Assembly: GCA_946482585.1 (NCBI GenBank)
Contig: CAMLSI010000141.1
Span: forward strand, 1 to 10,983
Source of the DNA: an uncultured Lysobacteraceae bacterium
GTDB lineage: Bacteria > Pseudomonadota > Gammaproteobacteria > Xanthomonadales > Rhodanobacteraceae
Direction: 5' to 3'
DNA: 10,983 nucleotides
The position numbers and the translations under genes are program-made. The notes under the pieces were generated by a model that saw only the letters and a program-made list of their open reading frames with translations, did no database searches and had not been told where the DNA came from. Below, in pieces: positions 1-5,646 of this stretch (position 1 is the stretch's first letter; every line of letters starts with the position of its first letter).

Positions 1-1267
1 CCTTCATCAGGCCGATGTTGCCTTCCTGGATCAGGTCGAGGAACTGCAGGCCGCGATTCGTATACTTCTTCGCAATCGAGATGACGAGACGCAGATTCGC
101 CTCGACCATTTCCTTCTTCGCACGGCGCGCCTTGGCTTCGCCGATCGACATCGCGCGGTTGATTTCCTTGATGTCGGGCAGCGACAGGAACAGGCCCTTC
201 TCGGTCGAGACCAGCTTTTCCTGCTCGGCGACGATCTCGTCCTTGTGCGCGCGAATGCCCGAGGACCACTTCTGCTTTTTGCGGATCAGTTCCTCGGTCC
301 AGTCGAGATCGATCTCATGACCCGGGAACGCGCGCAGGAAGTCCTTGCGCGGCATCTTCGCGAACTTCACGCAGAGGTCCATGATGATGCGTTCGTGGTT
401 GCGGATGTTGCCGACGACATCGCGCAGCTTCTTGACGAAGCTGTCGATCATGATGGCCGGCAGCTTCAGCTTGAGGAAGTCCTCGGCCATCTGCTCGCGC
501 AGCTTCTGCGCCTTCTTGTCGCCGAGGCCGTACTTCTCGGCGGTCTTCTGGAACTTCGCGTAGTGCTGACGCAGCTCGTCCAGGCGGCGGGCGACTTCGA
601 CCGGATCGGGACCGGTCTCGCCGGGGCCGGCTTCTTCGCCGCCCTCGCCCGATTCGTCTTCTTCGTCCTTCGCGGCCGGCGCGCCGGCGACTTCGTCGGA
701 CTCGAGCATTTCCTCGCTGATCGCGGGCTGCGGTTCTTCCACGTCAGCGAAGCCGGCGATGACTTCGGACAGGCGGCGCTTGCCTTCGAGGTGCTGGTCG
801 TATTCCTCGATGAGCAGCTGGATCGACCACGGGAAGCTGGCCAGCGCGGTCTGGACCGCGTTGAGACCCTCTTCGATGCGCTTGGCGATCGCGATTTCGC
901 CCTCGCGCGTCAGCAGTTCGACCGTGCCCATTTCGCGCATGTACATGCGCACGGGATCGGTGGTGCGGCCGACTTCGGCATCGACAGCGGCGAGGATGGC
1001 GACGGCTTCCTCGGTGGCGGTTTCGTCGTCGGCGACGGCCGACGGCGCGTCCTGCGGCAGCATTTCGCCTTCGGGTGCGGTTTCGTGCACCTCGATGCCC
1101 ATGCCGTTGATCATGCCGATGATGTCTTCGATCTGTTCGGGATCGACGATATCGTCCGGCAGGTGGTCGTTGACTTCGGCGTAGGTCAGGTAGCCCTGCT
1201 CGCGCCCCTTCACGATGAGGAGCTTCAGGTCGGACTGCTGGTCCTGGTTGGTGTTCTCGATGGCCAT
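1..1267 (-). CDS. rpoD: RNA polymerase primary sigma factor RpoD (sigma-70), 3' end beyond the window
   Basis: Primary sigma factor; it directs core RNA polymerase to housekeeping promoters. The visible part is 422 codons from ATG at 1267 and lacks the C-terminal third (most of region 2, regions 3 and 4). Residues 1-65 match region 1.1, starting [17 protein letters not shown]. Region 1.2 follows at about 103-132 ([12 protein letters not shown]). An acidic stretch at about 176-220, rich in Asp, Glu and Gly, lies in the non-conserved region typical of large proteobacterial RpoD proteins. The last visible residues (about 385-422) are the start of region 2, with [14 protein letters not shown] and then [14 protein letters not shown]. 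No good Shine-Dalgarno precedes the ATG, although a perfect TATAAT lies 28-34 bp upstream. Upstream in the same direction is dtd, not the dnaG gene that often precedes rpoD. Family identification is certain. Confidence 0.98.
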   Translation of the reverse strand, partial: MAIENTNQDQQSDLKLLIVKGREQGYLTYAEVNDHLPDDIVDPEQIEDIIGMINGMGIEVHETAPEGEMLPQDAPSAVADDETATEEAVAILAAVDAEVGRTTDPVRMYMREMGTVELLTREGEIAIAKRIEEGLNAVQTALASFPWSIQLLIEEYDQHLEGKRRLSEVIAGFADVEEPQPAISEEMLESDEVAGAPAAKDEEDESGEGGEEAGPGETGPDPVEVARRLDELRQHYAKFQKTAEKYGLGDKKAQKLREQMAEDFLKLKLPAIMIDSFVKKLRDVVGNIRNHERIIMDLCVKFAKMPRKDFLRAFPGHEIDLDWTEELIRKKQKWSSGIRAHKDEIVAEQEKLVSTEKGLFLSLPDIKEINRAMSIGEAKARRAKKEMVEANLRLVISIAKKYTNRGLQFLDLIQEGNIGLMK

Positions 1268-1295
1268 GGGGGCTCGGCTGGGGGCAAGACTTTGG

Positions 1296-1314
1296 ATTAT
1301 AGGAAGCCTGTCAA
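1296..1314 (-). promoter_or_regulatory. Candidate rpoD promoter with oddly spaced consensus hexamers
   Basis: On the minus strand TTGACA (1314-1309) is followed after only 7 bp by TATAAT (1301-1296). Both hexamers are perfect sigma-70 consensus, but normal spacing is about 17 bp. At 16-18 bp upstream of TATAAT the sequence is GC-rich and has no -35 match. A start about 7 bp after TATAAT would give a leader of roughly 22 nt before the rpoD ATG. The -10 assignment is plausible; the role of the TTGACA is unclear. Confidence 0.45.
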
Positions 1315-1378
1315 GGGTGCCCGGCGCCCGGGTCTGACGAGGCATAGCGTTCTCTGGCGTATCGGCCTCTCACACAGT

Positions 1379-1819
1379 TCAACGTACTTCGAGGCGAAAC
1401 GTGACAGGTCCGTCGTTGACGAGATGGACCTGCATATGGGCGCCGAAACGCCCGGTTTCCACCCCGGCGTGGGCATTCCGCGCCAGTTCGACGAGACGGT
1501 CGAACCAGCGCTGCGCCTCCGCCGGAGCCGCGGCACTCGTGAAGCTCGGCCGCATGCCCGAATCCGTGTCGGCGGCCAGCGTGAACTGGGACACCAGCAG
1601 CAGGCCGCCGCCGGTATCGGCCAGCGAGCGGTTCATGCGCCCGGCCTCGTCGCCGAACACGCGATAGCCGAGCAGGCGCTGCAGCATCCGTACGGTCTGC
1701 GTTTCGCCATCGCCCGGCTGCACCGCCACCAGGGCCAGCAGGCCCGGGCCGATCGCTCCCACGGTCGTGCCGTCGACGTCGACGCGCGCCGAATCGACGC
1801 GCTGGATCAGGGCGATCAT
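1379..1819 (-). CDS. dtd: D-aminoacyl-tRNA deacylase (DTD)
   Basis: Cytoplasmic proofreading enzyme that hydrolyses D-aminoacyl-tRNAs (and glycyl-tRNA-Ala) to free D-amino acid and tRNA. The 146-residue product has the usual family length (about 145). It starts [13 protein letters not shown], carries the catalytic SQFTL motif near residue 80, and ends with the NDGPVTF form of the conserved Gly-cisPro motif, preceded by [16 protein letters not shown] at 1819 is chosen because it gives the family N-terminus and is preceded by GAGGAAGG, a good ribosome site. The reading frame continues open further upstream without family similarity. It lies 111 bp upstream of rpoD on the same strand and is divergent from the acyltransferase gene; co-transcription into rpoD is possible. 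Confidence 0.96.
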   Translation of the reverse strand: MIALIQRVDSARVDVDGTTVGAIGPGLLALVAVQPGDGETQTVRMLQRLLGYRVFGDEAGRMNRSLADTGGGLLLVSQFTLAADTDSGMRPSFTSAAAPAEAQRWFDRLVELARNAHAGVETGRFGAHMQVHLVNDGPVTFRLEVR

Positions 1820-1902
1820 GGCCTTCCTCGGATTTCGGGGGGACGCGATGGTGCGCAAGCATGGCCAGCGGGTCAATCCGACCGTTACCATCCGCGGTTC
1901 GC

Positions 1903-2799
1903 ATGCGCCTTCCCCTCGCCATTCTCTATTTCCTGCTTCGTCTGACCGGCCGGCTGCCGCTGCGCGTGCTGCACGGGCTCGGTGCATTGCTGGGACGACT
2001 GCTGTGGTGGTCCGGCGGCAAGCTGCGCCACCACACCGAAGTGAACCTGGCCTTCGTACATACGCAATACGGCGAAAAGGAGCGTCAACGGACAGCGCGA
2101 CGCACCCTGCTCGAAACCGGCAAATCGGTGACCGAAATCGCGAAGATCTGGGGCGCAGGGCCGGAAAACGCGCTGGCACTGGTCCGCGAGGTCGATGGTG
2201 AAGAACTGTTTCGCGAGGCGCTGACCTCTCAGCGCGGCCTCATCGTCGCCGCGCCGCACCTGGGCTGCTGGGAGCTGCTGAATTTCTGGCTCTGCAGCCG
2301 CACTGACCTCGCCATCGTCTACCGGCCGCCGCGCCATGCGGCGCTGGAGCCGCTGCTGCTCAAGGCCCGCGGTGCGCTGAATCCCGAGCAGGTCCGCGCC
2401 GAAGGCGCCGGCGTGCGCACGCTGTACAAGCGCCTGCAGGCCGGCGGCGTGGTCGGCATCCTGCCGGATCAGCAGCCCAAGCAGGGCGAAGGCGTGTTCG
2501 CGCCGTTCTTCGGCGTGCCGGCGCTGACCATGGTGCTGGTTTCGCGCCTGGCCCAGCGCACCGGCGCGACCGTGCTGTTCGCCTTCGCCGAGCGCCTGCC
2601 GCGCGGGCGGGGCTTCCGCATCCGCTTCCATGCGGCGCCGCCCGAGATCGGCTCGAACGACCTCGACCGCGCCGTCGCCGCACTGAACCGCGGCGTCGAA
2701 GACTGCGTGAACCTCGCGTTCGAGCAGTATCAGTGGCACTACAAACGGTTCCAGTTCCGACCGGATCCGAGCGAACCCAATCCTTACTGGCGCGGTTGA
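1903..2799 (+). CDS. Lipid A biosynthesis acyltransferase, HtrB/LpxL family
   Basis: Inner-membrane acyltransferase of the LpxL/LpxM family, which adds secondary acyl chains from acyl-ACP to Kdo2-lipid A on the cytoplasmic face. The 298-residue product has a hydrophobic N-terminal anchor (about 3-36, [10 protein letters not shown]), then the catalytic HX4E motif HLGCWE (His119, Glu124). The conserved block [16 protein letters not shown] is at 189-204, and the C-terminal [11 protein letters not shown] at 277-287. Length fits the family (about 290-310). ATG 1903 is preferred because the protein then begins with the anchor; an in-frame ATG at 1861 would add 14 polar residues. Neither start has a strong ribosome site. 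Which acyl chain it transfers cannot be told, so no lpxL/lpxM symbol is given. Divergent from dtd. Confidence 0.9.
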   Translation: MRLPLAILYFLLRLTGRLPLRVLHGLGALLGRLLWWSGGKLRHHTEVNLAFVHTQYGEKERQRTARRTLLETGKSVTEIAKIWGAGPENALALVREVDGEELFREALTSQRGLIVAAPHLGCWELLNFWLCSRTDLAIVYRPPRHAALEPLLLKARGALNPEQVRAEGAGVRTLYKRLQAGGVVGILPDQQPKQGEGVFAPFFGVPALTMVLVSRLAQRTGATVLFAFAERLPRGRGFRIRFHAAPPEIGSNDLDRAVAALNRGVEDCVNLAFEQYQWHYKRFQFRPDPSEPNPYWRG

Positions 2800-2820
2800 A
2801 GCGACACCGCACTCCCCCTG

Positions 2821-2847
2821 AACGCGGGGTACGGTAACGCGGTACGG
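2821..2847 (+). repeat. Imperfect tandem repeat upstream of the small membrane protein gene
   Basis: Two near-copies lie head to tail: AACGCGGGGTACGG at 2821-2834 and AACGCGGTACGG at 2836-2847, differing by two extra G. They lie 60-85 bp before the ATG at 2906. This could be a regulator site or a slippage duplication; the sequence alone does not decide. Confidence 0.5.
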
Positions 2848-2868
2848 GTTCCTACCATCCCCGCATAC

Positions 2869-2887
2869 GGCAGCGTCCATCGCTGCC
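2869..2887 (+). promoter_or_regulatory. Perfect 7-bp hairpin just before a ribosome binding site
   Basis: GGCAGCG (2869-2875) pairs with CGCTGCC (2881-2887) around a TCCAT loop. The AGGGGA ribosome site of the gene at 2906 follows within a few bases. There is no T-run, so it is unlikely to be an intrinsic terminator for the acyltransferase gene. It may shape the leader of the downstream message. Confidence 0.4.
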
Positions 2888-2905
2888 CGGCAACAGGGGA
2901 ACTCC

Positions 2906-3373
2906 ATGAACGAGCTGAGCTTGCCGGCCGACCGGCAGGAACGGACGCGGCTGCGCCGGAGAAAGGCGATCCCGCGGCGCGCGGTGGGACTCGCGCTGTT
3001 CGCGGCCGCAGCAGTGCTCGCACTGCTTGCCTGGCGCAGCTCGCCGGATACCGCGGCCGACGCGCGCGTCGATACGGCAACCCGGTTCGACTACGTCGCG
3101 GTGTTTCCGCCGGGCACCGATGCTGCCGGTGTCGAGCGCTGGCGCCAACGCGTGCTGCGCGTGCACGAGAACGGCTGCGTTCGCGGCAATCCCTGTATCG
3201 CACGCAGCCTGCGCGGCGCGGAACTCGGCCGCGCAGGCCAGTTCGCGATCGGCTTCGACCTGATGCGCGATGCACCGTCGACCGAACGCGCGGCGGTGCT
3301 CGCGGCCGCGCAGCAGACGCTGCCGGGCGTGCGCATCGCGGTCGGCAGCAGCCTGCTGCAGGCCGTCGAATGA
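2906..3373 (+). CDS. Small single-pass membrane protein of unknown function
   Basis: Not recognised. The 155-residue product has a basic cytoplasmic N-terminus (residues 11-25, rich in Arg and Lys), one hydrophobic segment (about 26-43, VGLALFAAAAVLALLAW) and a 110-residue soluble part expected in the periplasm. That part has two cysteines six apart (Cys91 and Cys97, in CVRGNPC) that could form a disulphide. The FDYVAVFPPGTDAAGVERW stretch and the C-terminal VLAAAQQTLPGVRIAV suggest an alpha/beta fold, but no family motif is evident. ATG 2906 is preceded by AGGGGA at a normal distance. The next gene, 52 bp downstream on the same strand, encodes a secreted IPTL-CTERM-like protein, so the two may be co-expressed. 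Codon use looks like the neighbours. Function unknown; that it is a real gene is likely. Confidence 0.75.
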   Translation: MNELSLPADRQERTRLRRRKAIPRRAVGLALFAAAAVLALLAWRSSPDTAADARVDTATRFDYVAVFPPGTDAAGVERWRQRVLRVHENGCVRGNPCIARSLRGAELGRAGQFAIGFDLMRDAPSTERAAVLAAAQQTLPGVRIAVGSSLLQAVE

Positions 3374-3389
3374 ATCCGGTCATCTTCAT

Positions 3390-3404
3390 GCCGCCTGCGG
3401 CGGC
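3390..3404 (+). other. Short GC hairpin between two plus-strand genes
   Basis: GCCGCC (3390-3395), loop TGC, GGCGGC (3399-3404), followed by CCCCTTCC. It is in the 52-bp gap between the stop at 3373 and the ATG at 3426. There is no T-run, so at best it is a weak attenuator or a stabilising 3' end. Confidence 0.3.
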
Positions 3405-3425
3405 CCCTTCCGCTCTGGAGTTCTC

Positions 3426-4235
3426 ATGCGCCATCCGATCCGCCTGATCGCCGCCGTTTCCCTGCTGGCCTGCGCCGGCGCCAGCCACGCCGTATTCGTC
3501 AACGGCGGGTTCGAACAGAACAGCTTCGCCGGCTGGACGCTCGGCGGCGGCACCAATCCCGGTCTTGCCGGCCCACCGCCCTTCACCGGCGCCAGCGTGC
3601 AGATCACGCCGGGCGCGGCCGGTCCGGCCAGCGTGGTCGGCGCCGTCGCCGATCCGCGGGCGCCGGGCATCACGTTGCCGCGCGTCGGCGGCTTCACCGC
3701 CAAGATCAACGACGAAAGCACCGGTGCGCTGCTGACGACGATGAGCCAGACCGACACGATCACCGCGGCCGACGTCGATCCCGCCGACGGCCTGCCGCAT
3801 CTGCGCTTCTCCTTCGCGCCCGTGCTCGACGACCCGGCGCATTCGCCCGAACAGCAGCCCTATTTCTACGTGGTCGTGCGCAACGTCGCCGACAACAGCG
3901 TCCTGTTCGAACAGTTCGCGTACTCGGGCCAGCCCGGCGTCACGTTCCAGCAGGGCACGGGAACGTGGAAGTATCTACCTTTCCAGAATGTCGACGCCGT
4001 ACTGCCCGCGAGCGCGGTCGGCCAGCAGATCTCCCTGACCGTGGTCGGCGCGGACTGCTCGCTGAGCGGACACGCGGGCTATGTCTATGTCGATGGCTTC
4101 GGTTCCGCGCCGGTCGGCGGCGGCGGCGTACCGCCGGCGCGCGTGCCGGTACCCGCGCTCGATCGCCTCGGCATGCTGCTCATGGCGCTGCTGCTCGCGG
4201 CGAGCGGCCTGCTCGCCTGGCGTCGCGGCCACTGA
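3426..4235 (+). CDS. Secreted protein with IPTL-CTERM-like C-terminal sorting tail
   Basis: Exported protein of 269 residues, function unknown. An N-terminal signal (1-22) ends SHA before VFVNGGFE. The mature start NGGFEQNSFAGWTLGG has the NGGFE...GW pattern common at the front of secreted beta-sandwich, carbohydrate-binding-like domains. The middle is rich in Gly, Thr and Val, as in beta proteins. A proline-rich linker (GGGVPPARVPVP) leads to a C-terminal tail with the order of an IPTL-CTERM signal: a VPALDRLG motif, a hydrophobic helix (GMLLMALLLAASGLLAW) and terminal RRGH. Such tails mark proteins for processing and surface sorting. ATG 3426 is chosen for its GGAG site and because it starts the signal peptide; the open frame upstream to 3270 overlaps the previous gene. 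LLAC at 13-16 is weakly lipobox-like, so a lipoprotein is a lesser alternative. Confidence 0.82.
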   Translation: MRHPIRLIAAVSLLACAGASHAVFVNGGFEQNSFAGWTLGGGTNPGLAGPPPFTGASVQITPGAAGPASVVGAVADPRAPGITLPRVGGFTAKINDESTGALLTTMSQTDTITAADVDPADGLPHLRFSFAPVLDDPAHSPEQQPYFYVVVRNVADNSVLFEQFAYSGQPGVTFQQGTGTWKYLPFQNVDAVLPASAVGQQISLTVVGADCSLSGHAGYVYVDGFGSAPVGGGGVPPARVPVPALDRLGMLLMALLLAASGLLAWRRGH

Positions 4236-4250
4236 CGGCGGCGGCCGCGT

Positions 4251-4270
4251 GCCGCGCCCTCGGGCGCGGC
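4251..4270. terminator. GC-rich hairpin between convergent genes
   Basis: GCCGCGCCC (4251-4259) and GGGCGCGGC (4262-4270) form a near-perfect stem, effectively 8 bp closing a CTCG loop. It sits in the 54-bp gap between the convergent stops at 4235 (plus) and 4290 (minus), where it could serve both. There is no clear T-run on either side, so it may rely on Rho or act as an RNA 3' end stabiliser. Confidence 0.5.
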
Positions 4271-4289
4271 GTGTCCGAAACCGCGGGAC

Positions 4290-4934
4290 TCAATAGCGAC
4301 CGACGAGACCGCGCCGCGTCGCTTCGAGCGCGGCCTCGGCGCGCGAGCTCACGCTGAGCTTGCGATAGATCGCCTTGAGGTATCCGGCGACGGTATGCCG
4401 CGACAGGTCGAGCATGGTCGCGACTTCGGCGACGGTGAGTCCCTTCGCGACGAGACGCAGCACGTCGGTCTCGCGTGCGGTCAATGCCTCGCCGGCGGCG
4501 ACCGGTTCCGGCTCGGGCTGGAAATGACGCAGCAGGCGCCGCGCGATCGATGGCGACAGCGGCGGCTGTCCCGCGGCGATACCGCGCAGCATCTCGGCCA
4601 GCGTCTCGGGCGACTGGTCCTTGAGCACGTATCCGTCGGCGCCGGCGCGCAGCGCGGGAAACAGGTGCGCGTCGTCGTCGAACACGGTCGCGACGATACA
4701 GAGCGTGTGGCCGGGCTGCGCGCGCAAGGCTTCGATCAGGCGCACGCCGCTGCCGTCGGGCAGCCCGAGATCGATCAGCGCCAGCGGCGGCGGCGGATCG
4801 ATCAGCGCGAGGGCTTCGGCCAGGGTCGCGGCCTGCTGCACGACGATGCCGTCGAACGCGAGCGTCAGCGCGCGCGACAGCCATTCGCGGCTGCCGGCGA
4901 GATCGTCCACGACCAGCGCGCGCTGCATCTCCAT
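4290..4934 (-). CDS. NarL/FixJ-type response regulator with LuxR DNA-binding domain
   Basis: DNA-binding transcription regulator of a two-component pair, 214 residues. The receiver domain (about 4-120) has the acidic pair Asp10/Asp11, phospho-acceptor Asp55 in ALIDLGLPDGSG, Thr83 and conserved Lys105 (YVLKDQSPE). The C-terminal LuxR/GerE helix-turn-helix (about 149-210) has LTARETDVLRLVAKGLTVAE and then LSRHTVAGYLKAIYRKL. ATG 4934 is used, with AGGATAGGG just upstream; the in-frame ATG at 4928 is possible and loses two residues. Its gene begins 4 bp after the stop of the histidine kinase, its probable phosphodonor, and is the last of the signalling operon. The second recognition position, usually Val-Lys-x-His in this family, reads VAGYLKAIY. 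Target genes are unknown. Confidence 0.94.
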   Translation of the reverse strand: MEMQRALVVDDLAGSREWLSRALTLAFDGIVVQQAATLAEALALIDPPPPLALIDLGLPDGSGVRLIEALRAQPGHTLCIVATVFDDDAHLFPALRAGADGYVLKDQSPETLAEMLRGIAAGQPPLSPSIARRLLRHFQPEPEPVAAGEALTARETDVLRLVAKGLTVAEVATMLDLSRHTVAGYLKAIYRKLSVSSRAEAALEATRRGLVGRY

Positions 4935-4938
4935 CGCC

Positions 4939-5646
4939 CTATCCTGCCGCTGCCGGCAACGGGAATGCCAGCACGACCTTGGTACCGCCGGCCGTGCCTT
5001 CGGTCCAACGGATGTCGCCGGCCAATTCGTGCGCGCGCTGACGCATGCCACGCGTGCCGCTGCCTTCGGCGTCCACGCGATGTCCGTCGTCGGTCAGTTC
5101 GAGCAGCAGCTCGTTGCCGCGGCAGGCGACGCGCACGCGCAGCGACGCAGCCTGCGCGTGCCGGATCGTGTTGCTGATCGCCTCGCGCACGATGCGGTGC
5201 AAGTGCAGCGACTGCTCGCTGCGCAGCGGCGGATCGGGCAGCGTGTCGGCTTCGTTCCAGGCGAGCTCGATCCGTGCGGCCGCTAGCCGCTGACGCGCTT
5301 CGTTGCGGATGTCGGCGAGGACATCGGCGAGCGTGCCCGGCGTGCCGCGCGAACGGCTCACGGTGTCGCGCAGATCCTGCAGCACGGCGCGCGCCTGATC
5401 GGCCTGTTGCGGCGTGGTGGCGCCATGGATGAGTCCGAGCAGCTTCGCGCCGAGGTCGTCGTGCAGATCGTGATAGATGCGCTCGCGCTCCTGCGCCGCG
5501 GCGCGCTCGCCGATCTCACGCTCGCGTGCGGCGCGTTCCTGTTCGAGCGCGGCGAGCGTGCATGCATGCGCGCGGCGCTCGCGCCGCCAGCTCACGGCGA
5601 GCACCAGCAGCACGATGCCGAACAGCGCGAGCAGCGCCTCGTTCAC
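4939..5646 (-). CDS. Minimal NarX/LiaS-type sensor histidine kinase without a sensor domain
   Basis: Membrane histidine kinase, 235 residues, likely phosphorylating the NarL-type regulator encoded next. One membrane segment (about 4-20, ALLALFGIVLLVLAVSW) starts almost at residue 1, so nothing of note lies outside the membrane. A charged, probably coiled-coil stretch (21-57) leads into a HisKA_3 dimerisation domain with phospho-acceptor His62 in YHDLHDDLGAKLL. The ATPase domain (about 145-232) has an N-box REAISNTIRHA (Glu155, Asn159, His163). Its G1 box is degenerate: DDGHR at 186-190 where DxGxG is usual. A GSGTRGM G2 motif follows. The start is GTG 5646, which overlaps the TGA of the Ser/Thr kinase gene as GTGA; this gives the right N-terminus and implies translational coupling. 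The open frame further upstream is a shadow of the kinase gene. Confidence 0.9.
   Translation of the reverse strand: MNEALLALFGIVLLVLAVSWRRERRAHACTLAALEQERAAREREIGERAAAQERERIYHDLHDDLGAKLLGLIHGATTPQQADQARAVLQDLRDTVSRSRGTPGTLADVLADIRNEARQRLAAARIELAWNEADTLPDPPLRSEQSLHLHRIVREAISNTIRHAQAASLRVRVACRGNELLLELTDDGHRVDAEGSGTRGMRQRAHELAGDIRWTEGTAGGTKVVLAFPLPAAAG

Noticed and set aside
1268..1378. Possible tRNA or small RNA between dtd and rpoD
   Set aside because: No cloverleaf or convincing terminator could be folded; only promoter-like hexamers are seen.
245..1945. A 566-codon plus-strand open frame across rpoD and dtd
   Set aside because: Both minus-strand genes are unmistakable by motif, and the antisense protein shows no family features and crosses the intergenic gap.
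1885..2907. A 340-codon minus-strand open frame opposite the acyltransferase
   Set aside because: The plus strand carries the HX4E and [11 protein letters not shown] motifs; the antisense product has no recognisable domain.
3270..3425. Upstream extension of the IPTL-CTERM-like protein
   Set aside because: It overlaps the preceding gene and would bury the signal peptide; ATG 3426 has a GGAG site.
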